A stretch of DNA of 64,000 nucleotides from Endotrypanum monterogeii (GCA_000333855.2 CM007319.1:1485205-1549204); one strand, 5' to 3'. Shown: positions 11,201 to 20,773, numbered from the stretch's first letter. Program-made: numbers and translations. Notes: generated by a model from the letters alone, not told the origin.

Positions 11201-12166
11201 CGGGCAGCCAAAGACTCCAAGCGTCGGCGCAGTGGTGCGCAGAGCGCTGTGGACGTGGGCGACGGTGGGGTCGATGAGCTGGCTTGTATTCATCTACCAC
11301 GAATGTCTATTGCGGCGATGCATCAACAAGAAGAGCGCGTACGCAGGCCTGCGCCAACGGCAGCAGCACCGTCAACGCAACGGCCAGAGGACGTGACACT
11401 GATGCAGCGACCGGTGGAGAGCGTTCCGGAGGGCCCCTGGAGACCGTTTGCACGCTTCAAGAAAGATCGTGAGGATGAGGCAGCTCGGCAGCCCACGCCA
11501 GAGGAGCGCGACGCGTTACTGAACGGGGACTGGATTCGACATTTTTATCTCTTCCCACAAACCGAGCCAACGCACGCTGATGCCCCCGGGATGGTGTCAG
11601 GCAAGGAGGAGCCGCATGCCTTTGTGTATCACGCACAGCCAGGGCGCACTGGTGCTGTTTTTCTCACAAGCGACTTTCCAATGCACTCAGCGGTGTTTTC
11701 GATGCTGGAGCGACAATTCTTCGTCGTCAATCAAGTAGATATGCTGGAAGGGGCTGACGCCACATGCGCCATGTCACTGCTCAAGGCCAAAGGCCATCCC
11801 GAGCTCCGGTTTGCGTTTCATGCGCTGCAGGACATCGTTGCCTATGACACAAACATGCTGAAGCAGCAGCGCACCCCTGGTACGGTTTCCGTGTACCAAG
11901 CACCTCGCAGTGCATACAGCTGCAACGGCGAGCCTTTCCTGTATGTGCGGTGGTTTCGCTTCAACGCAGACCGAAGCCTCAGCGCCTTTCTCCTTTCTAA
12001 CGGCGCCGTGCAGATTTATGTAAAGAATGAGTATGAGCTCCGTTGGTTCGATGAGAACCGAAAGTTCCTCATCCGCTACAACGGTGTGTGTGAACTCGTC
12101 AACGAGGAAACCTTCGCATTAGCTCCAGCGATTAATCATCTTCTGTACGACTCCTTCGACTGCTAG
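8267..12166 (+). CDS. KKT3: Kinetochore protein kinase of the KKT2/KKT3 type (probably KKT3)
   Basis: A 1299-residue protein. The N-terminal kinase domain (about 38-344) has the glycine loop GQGSFG (44-49), Lys64, HRD (154-156), DFG (174-176) and SPE (198-200), so it should be active; a disordered insert sits at about 241-293. A long Ser-rich middle follows. A central Cys/His-rich zinc-binding region spans about 847-900 (C847, C850, H868, C869, C871, C876, C879, C887, C889, C891, C892, H896, C900). An AT-hook RGRGRPPK is at 958-965 and an SPVK DNA-binding motif at 971-974. The last 200 residues contain a segment (FLLSNGAVQIYVKNEYELRW) resembling a divergent polo box. Kinase, central zinc domain, AT-hook/SPKK and C-terminal polo boxes together match the centromere-bound KKT2/KKT3 kinases. 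KKT3 is preferred by gene neighbourhood (PABP2 nearby), as recalled. The frame extends upstream from a TTG; the first ATG is used. Confidence 0.82.
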   Translation: MLGTVDSIDYDGDRLRKVVLRFPPLRNGDSDIVKEVQSCERIGQGSFGTVYRAVCDDYPRLALKISTGKSTRLRQELEVLSRVCTKGRLLLPRFEFGALNKTADLIVIGMELCVPSTLHDLLLSTRITSEAEMLFMAYQVVQAVSYVHMEGCIHRDIKLQNFVFDLDGNVKLIDFGLACTSLKPPPGDVVAGTVSFMSPEMAHNALYKDKRVSVGVAADVWSLGIVLFSIFTQRNPYPSTEAPVQAPVSASDCTKNRSGAAASAAGGACQGDTTNDVAGEREDGVGQRQRMNERLLRRVAAGDWQWPVGITVSQDLRQLVSSILVTNPDERPSVETILANKLWNLRRRYPPAAVVAFLGVQDDFLLSHDEAHLLRAVEERSAGVTASLLNSRLHSPDSDTTEENGDAQAQQNSYSGSVRNGGLFTAGTTISPARSSLKVVQRCGEGGVDGAVAVQVYDVRASTRKRSKPIREISIVMAEETAKTQRSKSARRAKSAVPASLLSGTSQEASVKGKGPRAASTGMALQPRVTLESADNIDGDGDEEGVVVSRGSNTSQYHNGSVSPVRLQDALDTACSAEAAQPDGMNRHREVIEPSCATPPLMGRDEQKLLIEPVLCSSFPMGSAGGMPTGCQRGGSLELLEDVGAPVPRNAKSASYGRAVSRRKKKRDTSLIQSSSVIPKGCSRDVSVDALSKMPVEASANVAVLLPASLTVSQHSAAHTSPPSTPQTPIRRVVSATALPIPIPFSSGPTSLKGSSRGRKRAHRMALELSLDVIWHDEADHRRTLSAMLLVEHAWLLASFRLTIEEDQERYSITWLAEEQEKSAAHPHRFKEVMQVMNKRYQYGFVCDICDYEFLPAGPDEKDLHFFHCPCGRDLCPDCYTAYQRQCTCSCCRVVHSNSCVLREHLLQTGGMPFYSELGQRSVVVHAGNVRGSLQMAANVDEENLGRVGTSAASAQPRGRGRPPKQGKVCSPVKQKGIRAAKDSKRRRSGAQSAVDVGDGGVDELACIHLPRMSIAAMHQQEERVRRPAPTAAAPSTQRPEDVTLMQRPVESVPEGPWRPFARFKKDREDEAARQPTPEERDALLNGDWIRHFYLFPQTEPTHADAPGMVSGKEEPHAFVYHAQPGRTGAVFLTSDFPMHSAVFSMLERQFFVVNQVDMLEGADATCAMSLLKAKGHPELRFAFHALQDIVAYDTNMLKQQRTPGTVSVYQAPRSAYSCNGEPFLYVRWFRFNADRSLSAFLLSNGAVQIYVKNEYELRWFDENRKFLIRYNGVCELVNEETFALAPAINHLLYDSFDC

Positions 12167-12902
12167 CGTGAGTGCGCGTCCGTGGGTTTGTATGTCTGTA
12201 TGCCCGTGTGTGCGTGTGTGTGTGTGTGGAGGGGGGGCAAAAGTCTGAGCGCGGCGTATGGACTCCCCGTCGTTAGGCTTTCGTAGAGTTTAGTGCTATG
12301 TGGCTTGTCAGGGGGAAAAAAAAAGGTCGATGGAATTTTTTTTTTCCTGCAAGTCCGTTCTCTTCTTGTCAGCGCACCTGCTTTCTTCTTTTCATGCTTT
12401 TGTTTCACACACCATTCTACGGCTCATCTCTTCGCATACGTGCGCTTCTCTGCATGTTTCTTTTTTGTCTGTGCTTCCCTTGATCTCTCACAATATTTGC
12501 TCTGACATGCAGCCTCCTCACTGCTCGACTGTGCTGCCGCTTTTGGCGCGTCCTCAGCTGTAAATGTGTGCGTGTTTTGGTAGATGCGAGCACACCATGT
12601 TGTGACCTCTCTTCAAGATGAACTCACATCTTTTTATGCCTCTCTCTTTTGTTTTCCTTTCACTACTTCTTGGAAATGTTTTTTCCGGGTCTTCCCGAAA
12701 ACTTATTTTTTTTTCCTCTGAACTTCGCCACACCCTCACATGCGTATGTTTCCGCATATATGTTGTATCGAAGTTCTTCAGGCCACACTGAAAGAGAGCA
12801 GCCCCTCTTTTTTTTTTGTTTTTTTGCTCCTCTAGGGCGAACCGCACCAAAACGCTCAAAAAGGCGTCGGGTAGATACACTTTTTTTTTTTTCCTTGCGC
12901 GC
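12167..12902. other. Spacer after the KKT kinase
   Basis: There is no gene. A TG repeat lies at about 12205-12228, with T runs and long pyrimidine stretches elsewhere. The acceptor for the next gene is at about 12803-12835. Confidence 0.6.
12803..12835 (+). promoter_or_regulatory. Predicted trans-splice acceptor for the RIIa protein gene
   Basis: A long C/T tract interrupted by one G ends in CTCTAG, about 67 bases before the ATG. A second T tract (about 12882-12892) lies inside the resulting 5'UTR but has no AG between it and the ATG. Confidence 0.55.
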
Positions 12903-13742
12903 ATGTCCGCAGAAACGTTTCGCGAGCGTACCCTAGCGACGCGGTACCAGCCTCGCCAACATCTTCCCCCCAACTTCAGCAATGTGCTAAAGGAGTACGC
13001 GCGAGAGGTTCTGCGCAATCAGCCGTCAGATATTCTGGAATGGAGCGCCGTGTACTTTAAAAAATTGGCCCTGGAGACAGATCCGCTGCAGGCAAAGCAG
13101 CCGCCGCCGGATCACTACACCCCACTCGTCGATGACCCCGAGCGGGCAATGCTGGCGAACAAGATGGTGAAGGTGTTCTCAACGATGGACTTGTCGGAGA
13201 CGGGCCGGCTACCTGTGTCAGAGGTGCGGCGGACGTTGACGGATGCGTTTGAGTTGACGGAGTCTCAGACGCTGTATCTCATCGCGGCACCGTTTACGAC
13301 GATCTACCCGGACGACGGTAATCACGTGAGCGGTGATTTCATCGATTACTGCGCATTCTCCCATGCCGCAGTGCGCACTATTCAGTACTTTCAGCAACAT
13401 CAAGACTTTTTATTTTGTGTAGACGCCAATGACGCCAGCGCGACAGTGCATGGCATGAACCGCTACGACGTTGAGCAAGGATTTTTGCGCATCTTCCGAC
13501 TCCTCGATGAGGCGGGTACGGGACGTCTGCTTCTCCAGGATTACGAGAATGCACTGAAAAACGCGCCGTACCACCTGACTCACCGCGACATCCGCGTTCT
13601 GATGCTCGAGTGTGAGGAGTTCGGAGAGGACGGGTGCGGAAAGCCTCGCGAGGTCGAGTACGAGAAGGAGGTGCCACACATGTTCGAGCGTCTCCTGTTG
13701 GCTGAGGTTTTCAGCCTCTTCGACGAAGAAGTTCAGAGCTGA
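12903..13742 (+). CDS. RIIa-domain, EF-hand-like protein, radial spoke RSP7/RSP11-like
   Basis: A 279-residue soluble protein. Residues about 13-50 (PRQHLPPNFSNVLKEYAREV followed by RNQPSDILEWSAVYF) form an RIIa dimerisation/docking domain, as in PKA regulatory subunits, roporin and radial spoke proteins 7 and 11. Two EF-hand-like pairs follow: MVKVFSTMDLSETGRLPVSE, and FRLLDEAGTGRLLLQDYENA. Their calcium-ligand positions are only partly conserved, so calcium binding is doubtful. RIIa plus EF-hands matches Chlamydomonas RSP7, suggesting an axonemal radial spoke role. The frame runs upstream through a T tract that lies in the 5'UTR; MSAETFRER is chosen as the start. Confidence 0.78.
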   Translation: MSAETFRERTLATRYQPRQHLPPNFSNVLKEYAREVLRNQPSDILEWSAVYFKKLALETDPLQAKQPPPDHYTPLVDDPERAMLANKMVKVFSTMDLSETGRLPVSEVRRTLTDAFELTESQTLYLIAAPFTTIYPDDGNHVSGDFIDYCAFSHAAVRTIQYFQQHQDFLFCVDANDASATVHGMNRYDVEQGFLRIFRLLDEAGTGRLLLQDYENALKNAPYHLTHRDIRVLMLECEEFGEDGCGKPREVEYEKEVPHMFERLLLAEVFSLFDEEVQS

Positions 13743-14904
13743 GGTACCACACAAAGATTTCTCCGACGCCACTTCCACCTCGTGGCAGCTGCTCGCATCT
13801 TGTCTGTCTCCACGTCCACCCCGTCCTGTACACCACATGCCCCAGTGCAGACATGTATCCTCAAAGGAGGAAGAGGCGGTTTCCATGTAAAAGAAGAAAA
13901 ATGCATTCAACCCCAACGCAGAGAGAGAGAGAGAGAGAGATCAAAGAATCGATAAGAGGGCAACTAATTGTTTCTCAACGTACGCATACCCCACCCCAGC
14001 ACTCGGGCCCCGTTGGCCTGTGTCGCAGCGTTAGCGAGTTCTCGGCTCACACGAAGCATGTGTCTCGATGCTTCTTTGCTTTTTTTCTCCCTTCTCTTTT
14101 TTTTTACGTTTTCGGGTCACGCGCAAATGAGCGCTGTCTCCGATCCATGTGGGGCAGAGGTACGCACATCCTGTGCGCGATGTCCACGCGCCGCGTGTTT
14201 CTGTAGAAAGCGTAGACGATCCCTGTGCGCGTGCAAAAAAAAAAAACAGGAAGCTCTGTGAGTCACCAGAAAGGGAGGGTGCACGTGCAGCAGGCAATTA
14301 TCACAAGCCGAAAAGGTTTTCGATGATTCTGCTCATGTCTCAGGCTCAGGGACCATCGAGGCAATTATGCTGATTCTTCCTCTCAGTCCGCCTCTTTTTT
14401 ATTTGTTTCTGCGCATGTGATTCTAACGACCTTCTCACGTTCCACTCTGCTGCAGTGGGTGCTGTGCGTGTTAGGTTGATCAGCAGTCGCTTATGAAAGG
14501 GGTCTTCTTGCTTCCCCCCTCCTACAGCGGTTGTCGTGGAGTGGAGGAAGTGGGGTTGTATCATTACCTGCTTGGCATCTTAGCATATATTTAGTATCTC
14601 TTATCCTATTTTTGTTGCCCCCCTCTCTTCGATTTCCACGTGATGCCAGGCAACCCCCCCCCCCCCCGTCGGTCCCTGAACAGCTCGATCTCTACTCACA
14701 ACTTCTACTGGCTGTTGGTCACACAGGCACATGCGAGTATCGTGAGCCTACTTGTCACGTCTTTGCATTTCATATTGCCTCCCCCTTTTTTTTTCTGTCT
14801 GATAAGGTCCTCCCTCTTCCCCATAAGTGTACACGCATACACTCGTATCACACACCGTCATATACACAACTATCCAGAGACCTTGAGTGATCTCGAAAGG
14901 GCCT
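13743..14904. other. Spacer before the ACL4-like gene
   Basis: There is no gene. A (GA)n run is at about 13919-13940, a C run at 14655-14668, and T tracts at 14094-14105 and 14786-14794. The latter is followed by AG at 14805-14806, a plausible splice acceptor about 100 bases before the ATG. Confidence 0.55.
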
Positions 14905-15918
14905 ATGAACACTACTACGCTACTTGCTCTTGCTCAGGGCGCTGTGGATGCTGGTAATGTGAAAGCTGCGTGCGAGTTCTACGAGGTGGCTCTCTCCCAG
15001 GCTCCAAACAATGAGGAGGTGTTGGAGGCATATGCAGAGATCATGATACATTTTGCCCAAGACATCCCGCGTGCGCAGCAGATGCTTCGTCACGCCATTG
15101 AGCTTAACCCAGATCAGGGGTACGTCAAGTATCTGAACTTAGCGCAACTCTGTGAGGCAGAGGAGGCACTCAAGTGCTACGAAAAGGCATACCAGGTGGC
15201 GAGTCTGATGTTACACGGATCCAGAAAAAAGAAGAAAAAGACGTTGCAGGAGACCATGGCGACCATCTGCTGCGCTGTGGCAGAGCTCTACTTGACGGAC
15301 CTTTGCTTCGCAGAAAATGCCGAGCAGTTGTGTGAACAGGCCGTGAACCGCGCACTCGAGCTGAATAGAGAAATCGTGGAGCCACATCAGCTCCAGGCAT
15401 CTCTTCGCTTAAGTCAGTGTCGTCCTGACGAGGCACTACAGTCACTCCGTCGTGCTGTAGATCTTACGCATCGTCTCGGCGAGGAGCACCAGCCCCCGTA
15501 CGAGTCTAAGATTGAGCTAGCCCGGTTGCTGATGCAGGTAAACCCAGCAGAGGCATTCCAGTTTCTCCTTGAAGTGCTTCAGTATGGTGACAATAATCCT
15601 TACGTATGGTTCCTGCTCGGTGAGTGCGCCCGTATGCGGGGTCGCTACGTCGACGCAGCACGCCTGCTGCGGCGTGCACGTGTTATGCTAGTCGTTTCCG
15701 GAGGTGATGCGAACGCTTTGGGCGAGGTGGATGCCGCCATCGGTGTTTTGGTGAAGGAAATGGGTGGCCCTGAGGCGGCGGCGCAGGTGACTGACCTCGA
15801 TCATCCCTATCCTCTTGAGCTGCTTCAACCAGAAGACGCCCAAGACGCAGAGGAGGATGGGGACGACAATTTAGCAGAGCCGGAGAGAGACCCGTGCCAG
15901 GATGAGGAGGATGACTAG
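14905..15918 (+). CDS. TPR protein, ACL4-like (ribosomal protein uL4 chaperone)
   Basis: A 337-residue protein almost entirely made of tetratricopeptide-type helix pairs (for example GNVKAACEFYEVALSQAPNN and ARLLRRARVML), ending in a very acidic tail (about 305-337, rich in Asp and Glu). A basic insert (SRKKKKKTL) sits between two repeats. TPR superhelix plus acidic tail and similar length matches yeast Acl4, which escorts ribosomal protein uL4 into the nucleus for 60S assembly. Generic TPR proteins can look similar, so the assignment is an inference from architecture. The frame extends to a GTG six codons upstream; the first ATG is chosen. A strong hairpin lies about 50 bases after the stop. 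Confidence 0.75.
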   Translation: MNTTTLLALAQGAVDAGNVKAACEFYEVALSQAPNNEEVLEAYAEIMIHFAQDIPRAQQMLRHAIELNPDQGYVKYLNLAQLCEAEEALKCYEKAYQVASLMLHGSRKKKKKTLQETMATICCAVAELYLTDLCFAENAEQLCEQAVNRALELNREIVEPHQLQASLRLSQCRPDEALQSLRRAVDLTHRLGEEHQPPYESKIELARLLMQVNPAEAFQFLLEVLQYGDNNPYVWFLLGECARMRGRYVDAARLLRRARVMLVVSGGDANALGEVDAAIGVLVKEMGGPEAAAQVTDLDHPYPLELLQPEDAQDAEEDGDDNLAEPERDPCQDEEDD

Positions 15919-17152
15919 TCATCGAGTTTTTTTTTTTAATTCACCAACAGGAAATCAACCTGCTGCTTTCCCACACATACACGCCACCTCTCCGCACCTT
16001 TCTGATGAGGTGGCGTGTATGTGTGGCGCTTTCTCGCGGTGTGCTTCCTCAGACTGATCACCTTTCCTTCTTCTTTCCTGCGGTTTGTCTTCGCTCACTA
16101 GTTCATCTCTTGATCGTGTGAAGCACTCGCGTTGCATCTAAATGTTTGCGGATAAAGTCGATAACTTCACTGAAACACGAGCACACATCCATACCTACAC
16201 CCACACCCATCATCATTCCTCGAGAGTGGTGCATTGCACACAAGGGGACGGGATGGGCGGGTCGGATATACAAATTCCACTTCCATACCGATGGTTGCAA
16301 GGCAGGCCAACCGAATAGGTTTCCATCCCCGCATCGCTTTCATGTTGCATGAGTCGATCATCTCTTGTTATCTGTCGAGTCTTTCTCGAGGTAAGCACCC
16401 TCAAATAAGGGGAGGGGGGGGGTGAGGAGGAATGGGTGGTTGCGCTAGTAGACACCCCTCTTTAAAGGCCTCTACTCGGCCATCGATCCCACCCTGGAAT
16501 GCAATGTGAAGCAGCGTCGTCCTCTTTTTTTTTTTTGTGGAGGGGAGGGCTTCATCTCTTCTTGACGCTTATTCCCTACTTGAAAACTTTTTTCATATCC
16601 CACCGCTTCTTTCCCACCTTCCCCTTGTTTCCCGGACATTGGGTATTTCTTTCCACATTGATACACGATAACATCAAACGACGCTGGACTGGATGTTGCC
16701 AGCAGCAGAACTCCGAAAACAGAAAGAAGGAATCCTTTTTTTTTTTTCTGACGAGGAGTACAAAAGCCGAAAGGGAGTTGCTCACCGGTGGTGCTCAAGC
16801 CCGTTTGCATCCTGTGAGCCTGAGCTGCGTTTACTGGGGAAGGGGGAGGGGGCTACCAGGGAAGAAGTTGTCTACGCACAAATACTCCTTCGAAAAATAT
16901 TTAAAGAAAACAAAAACCTTTTCTATAGATACGCACACCCAAAGAAAGAATCTCAGGTGCTGGAGGTGACGGAGGTTTACAAAAAAAAAAAAAGAATTTC
17001 ATCTCTAATTTCTAGACATTTGCGCCCACCAGCGGCTCTGGGGATACCCCTGAGCTGCCATCAACAATAGCCACACCATTCAGGAAAACGGGGGGCTGAG
17101 CTTGATCAGTGCCTACCTTCCTTCGGATGTTTTCTTCGCGTTGTTCACCAGC
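15919..17152. other. Spacer after the ACL4-like gene
   Basis: No gene is seen. The region starts with a T run and a perfect inverted repeat at 15971-16026. The rest is mixed, with G-rich and T-rich runs (16516-16527 T, 16737-16747 T, 16981-16992 A). Several AGs after the T run at 16737 could serve as acceptors for the next gene. Confidence 0.55.
15971..16026 (+). repeat. Perfect 20-bp inverted repeat (stem-loop) in the 3'UTR
   Basis: The arm 15971-15990 (beginning CCACACATACACG) is exactly complementary to 16007-16026 (ending GTATGTGTGG), with a 16-base loop. It begins 52 bases after the stop of the ACL4-like gene, so it should be in that mRNA's 3'UTR. It is not a CA microsatellite: the inner half of each arm has mixed sequence (GCCACCTC/GAGGTGGC). 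Confidence 0.85.
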
Positions 17153-20100
17153 ATGAGTTTGTTCACGCAGCGTGGTCGCATCGAGGTTTCTTCTGGCGAC
17201 AGTGAGCTAGACTCGAGCGTCCCCAGCATCACTGACTCCGCCGATGAGCTCATCGAGGAGTTGGCTCATCTGACCTTGGCTGGGCACTACGGTGGCAGAC
17301 CACGTAATTACGAAACTAGTCAGCTTCTCCAGGGTCGGGGTATCACTCGTCGTTCATGGGAGCTGCCAAGGCCACAGCCGACAACAAGCTCGTTGGGGAG
17401 GTCCACATCCGAGCCTCGCGTCTCTCCCCCCGATGGCCCGCTCTCCGAATCGCGTCCGCTGTCGACGACACACGGCGAACAGCGCGTTCATCAATCTGTA
17501 CTCAGTGACAAGGACGAGCTCGAAGGTGATGCGCTTGCGCTCGAGAGGATGTATCGCCACCTGGCTCGCGAGTACGCGGCAGGTAAAGGCAGTTTTGGAC
17601 ACACAAAAAAGGCCGGTGGGGGCATCAGGGGTGGTGGAGACGTAGTTGAGTGCCGCAGTGTGGGATCTTCTGGCCTCGCCACCGTCCCGGCGAACCGAAA
17701 TCCGCGCCGTAAACCAGACGAGACTGCTCGACTTCGACTTCTGGAGCCCACCAAGGCTCAATTGGCGAGGCGGGTGGAGAGGTATGAAAAGCGAAAGGAG
17801 CGCGAGGAGCACGCGCGACGGCACCCAAAGCGCCCACGGGTGCCCGCAGCGGCTGTCAAAAGGGGGACGCGCCTCTTTCTGCAGGCCCACGTGAAGGAAA
17901 AACATCTCAAAGAGGCACAGGCCAAACAGGATATCCAGAAGGCCCTCGAGGAGAAGAAGGAGTGCACCTTTCGCCCTTCTGTATCGAAGTACGCCGCACG
18001 GCTTGTGGGGGCCGGGGGATACTATCCTTTGGAGGAACGGTTTGCAGATCGGGCCGCGGTCGACGAAAGGCACCTGCGACTGCGACTTCAACGGGCAGTG
18101 GAAATGGAGAGGGAGTGCACATTCCAGCCTGTCCTCTCTCCTGGAACTGAAGAGTTTATGTCGAAGCTGCGCCGCCGTCGCGAGCACCGTCATCGTGGTC
18201 GCTCCTCTGACATCTTAGAGGCGGGCGAGGAAGCAAAAGGCGTCGGTGGGGGTCACCGAGCGCCTCCACGACACGAACCGTTTGAGCCCGGCGAGAGACT
18301 TTACCGAGATGGTGGTGAGCATCTCTTGCGTCAGCAGGTACGCCGGCAACGCGCAGCAGCGAGAGACCGGCGGAACGTCGTCGGTGGTGGAATACGGCTT
18401 TCTCATACCGGCGCGCAGCACCTCGCCGACCGCTTCGCAGCTTGGGCGGCTGTGTGTGCAGCGAATCGAGAGGAGCTTCGAAATGCTTTGGAGCAACAGA
18501 TGCGCGGAACACAACAATCTGCCACCAAGCAGGAGCTGAGAAATGGCGGAACATATGGCTTTGCACGGAGCACGTCCTCATCGAACTTTAAGGGCTGTGA
18601 AACTACACAGCGCGTCGCGCTGCCCGCGCGGACGGGCAGTGCCAGCACAACACTCTCGAGGACCTGCTCTTCAGCACCGACGCTTCTTAATGGTGAAAAC
18701 ATATTCACCTATTCCTCGGCCTCCCCCAAAGCTTTCCCTATTACAGGCACCACAGCGACAGCATACCCATCCTCGAATAAAGCTTCCTCTGTAGGGAATC
18801 CGTCAGCGTCTGACTGCGTGGCACCGGCGACTACTGTGCTCTGCAGGCGTGCGTCTTCTTCAGCCCCCGTCACGAGTAATAACATGGACGTGTCAGTGCG
18901 TAAGGAGGATTTGCGTATCCGCCTTGGTGCGCTTTTTTACAAGTACGCTGTTTCCCCTACCGCCTCTGCCGTCTGCCTAGCGCAGGTTAGGCAACAAGTC
19001 CGCTGTTACTACCCAGAGGACTGTAGCATCGTCGCTGCGCTCGGGTCTCTTTTTTTAGACGAGCAGCAACCCATCACCAAAACAGAATTCATGGCGGCAC
19101 TTGCAAAGCACGTTGCACAGCACGGGGTACAGCCTTGGTGTCTACCCCATCAAAATGGTCTGAGAAGCAGCGCGGGTGTACATTGGAGCCCGGCTGGTTT
19201 TGCCGCTGCCAATTCTACCGCTTCCACTCTCACAGATGTGACGAGCTCTAGTGTCTCGTCAGAGCTGATAAAAGACGGTCCGTATGTTTCGATCCCGTCG
19301 TGGAGGGCCACAGGGAAATCTAACAGTGCGCAATGCTTTCGGGAGGGAGTCGACTTCTCGACGGTCACACCGATAGCGGATTTGATTTGTGAAGGCAGAG
19401 GTGAGGAAAAGCCGCTGCGAACACACATCTACTCGTTTTCTCGGCAGCGCCACCTCTCTGTGCCGACACTGGAACCCACTGCTCTCGCACACGGTCACAC
19501 CGCGAAGGCAAGTGCAGGGTCCTCTGAAGCAACGGTGACGCAAGGCATCGCATCTGAAAAACTGAGAATATCTTCTGCTGCTTCCCGTTCTGTGCCTCGC
19601 TCCAAGCATCCGTTCTCCAAGGAGGCGCAAAAAGCGTCTGTTGAGCTTTTGCAGGGAAGCGGGTGCCACGTTAAGCGGGTGCGCCGCGCCGCCGATCACG
19701 GGCGCACGGCTAGCGAAGCAACTCGAGAGGAAGGGGAGTGCACCTTTCGGCCTACGTTGACTCCTCACAGTGTTGTACTGAGTGATAAGGACCTGAAGCG
19801 GCGCCTGGCCTCGGCACAAGAGTTGCAGCAGCGACGGCAGAAGCTCCATTTGCTTCGATCTGCATTGTTGGTCGAGGGAAGCGGGGAAAGTGGCTCACCT
19901 GACTCTGCTCAGGTACCGAGCCGAGGACAAACAGGTAGAGCGCCTGTCTCTGTGCTCACACCACCACTGACGCCTTGTACAAGTGACTTTGCTGGGTCGC
20001 ACTCCGGCGCGTCTCCGTCATCAGGCCTTAGTCCATCGGTTGAGATCTCGAGCTTATCTTGCAGCACGCCACGACGCGGTGTTGGGAGTGCGTCTTTGGA

Positions 20101-20377
20101 ATCTGTTGCTGCGCCGTTGCCTCTTGATCAGAAATACCTCGCAGAAGGGGAGAATGTGGGTCTGGTCAAACGTAACCTGGGGAAGCTGGGAGGCAACGCA
20201 GCGTGCCGAGAACTCCCAACCCAGGCAGCACGCGTGGACATTTCAGATGTGGTCAATGATGGGGTACCGACGTTAGAGTGTGGCACCGGGGCGCCACAGA
20301 CGGTCACCACCGTGTCGGCACCACGTTTACCTCGGAGGAAGGCTGCACGGGCTATCTTGTTCGCTGAGGAGGTGTAG
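17153..20377 (+). CDS. Large basic protein with ECTFRP-type motifs, function unknown
   Basis: A 1074-residue, Arg/Ser-rich protein with no membrane segment or catalytic motif. Three short related motifs occur: ECTFRPSVSKYA (from residue 270), ECTFQPVLSPGT (from 321) and ECTFRPTLTPHS (from 862). Each is preceded by charged, coiled-coil-like helix rich in Arg, Glu and Lys. From memory, motifs of this ECTFxP type recur in trypanosomatid cytoskeleton or flagellum-associated proteins of unknown function. A folded segment at about 585-650 (EDLRIRLGALFYKYA onward, through FLDEQQPITKTEFMAALAKH) may be an EF-hand-like pair. The remainder looks disordered. The frame opens upstream from a TTG; the first ATG (MSLFTQRG) is chosen. 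Confidence 0.8.
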   Translation: MSLFTQRGRIEVSSGDSELDSSVPSITDSADELIEELAHLTLAGHYGGRPRNYETSQLLQGRGITRRSWELPRPQPTTSSLGRSTSEPRVSPPDGPLSESRPLSTTHGEQRVHQSVLSDKDELEGDALALERMYRHLAREYAAGKGSFGHTKKAGGGIRGGGDVVECRSVGSSGLATVPANRNPRRKPDETARLRLLEPTKAQLARRVERYEKRKEREEHARRHPKRPRVPAAAVKRGTRLFLQAHVKEKHLKEAQAKQDIQKALEEKKECTFRPSVSKYAARLVGAGGYYPLEERFADRAAVDERHLRLRLQRAVEMERECTFQPVLSPGTEEFMSKLRRRREHRHRGRSSDILEAGEEAKGVGGGHRAPPRHEPFEPGERLYRDGGEHLLRQQVRRQRAAARDRRNVVGGGIRLSHTGAQHLADRFAAWAAVCAANREELRNALEQQMRGTQQSATKQELRNGGTYGFARSTSSSNFKGCETTQRVALPARTGSASTTLSRTCSSAPTLLNGENIFTYSSASPKAFPITGTTATAYPSSNKASSVGNPSASDCVAPATTVLCRRASSSAPVTSNNMDVSVRKEDLRIRLGALFYKYAVSPTASAVCLAQVRQQVRCYYPEDCSIVAALGSLFLDEQQPITKTEFMAALAKHVAQHGVQPWCLPHQNGLRSSAGVHWSPAGFAAANSTASTLTDVTSSSVSSELIKDGPYVSIPSWRATGKSNSAQCFREGVDFSTVTPIADLICEGRGEEKPLRTHIYSFSRQRHLSVPTLEPTALAHGHTAKASAGSSEATVTQGIASEKLRISSAASRSVPRSKHPFSKEAQKASVELLQGSGCHVKRVRRAADHGRTASEATREEGECTFRPTLTPHSVVLSDKDLKRRLASAQELQQRRQKLHLLRSALLVEGSGESGSPDSAQVPSRGQTGRAPVSVLTPPLTPCTSDFAGSHSGASPSSGLSPSVEISSLSCSTPRRGVGSASLESVAAPLPLDQKYLAEGENVGLVKRNLGKLGGNAACRELPTQAARVDISDVVNDGVPTLECGTGAPQTVTTVSAPRLPRRKAARAILFAEEV

Positions 20378-20734
20378 CTAGCATCGCGGCACTCTATGAA
20401 GTCATTTGGGTTGTGCCAACTGAGAGAGATCTCGTGCGGCGAGATTGTCGTGCTCTGTCGCTGTTTTTTTTTCCCTCATGAGACGCTTCGTCTGCCGCCG
20501 CGTGTCTACTCAACCCCCATTTTGTGAGGTTTTCATTCCCTCAAATGCTAGAGACGCTCACTCCAGTATCATTGATGAAGCTGCGCAGCGCGTTTGGGGT
20601 GAGTGGAGGGTGGACTAGGTGCCGCGGATCAGAGGACCCTGGAATTGTAGAAGGGGCCGTCCCGCTGAACGATGCAGCAGTGTAAAGTCTTTTTCTGTTC
20701 AGCCGGAATTTGCTCGAACACACAAACACACGCG

Positions 20735-20736
<2 letters not shown>

Positions 20737-20769
<33 letters not shown>
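20737..20769. repeat. CA dinucleotide microsatellite
   Basis: About 16 uninterrupted CA units. Similar arrays occur in many spacers of this window. Confidence 0.95.
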
Positions 20770-20773
<4 letters not shown>

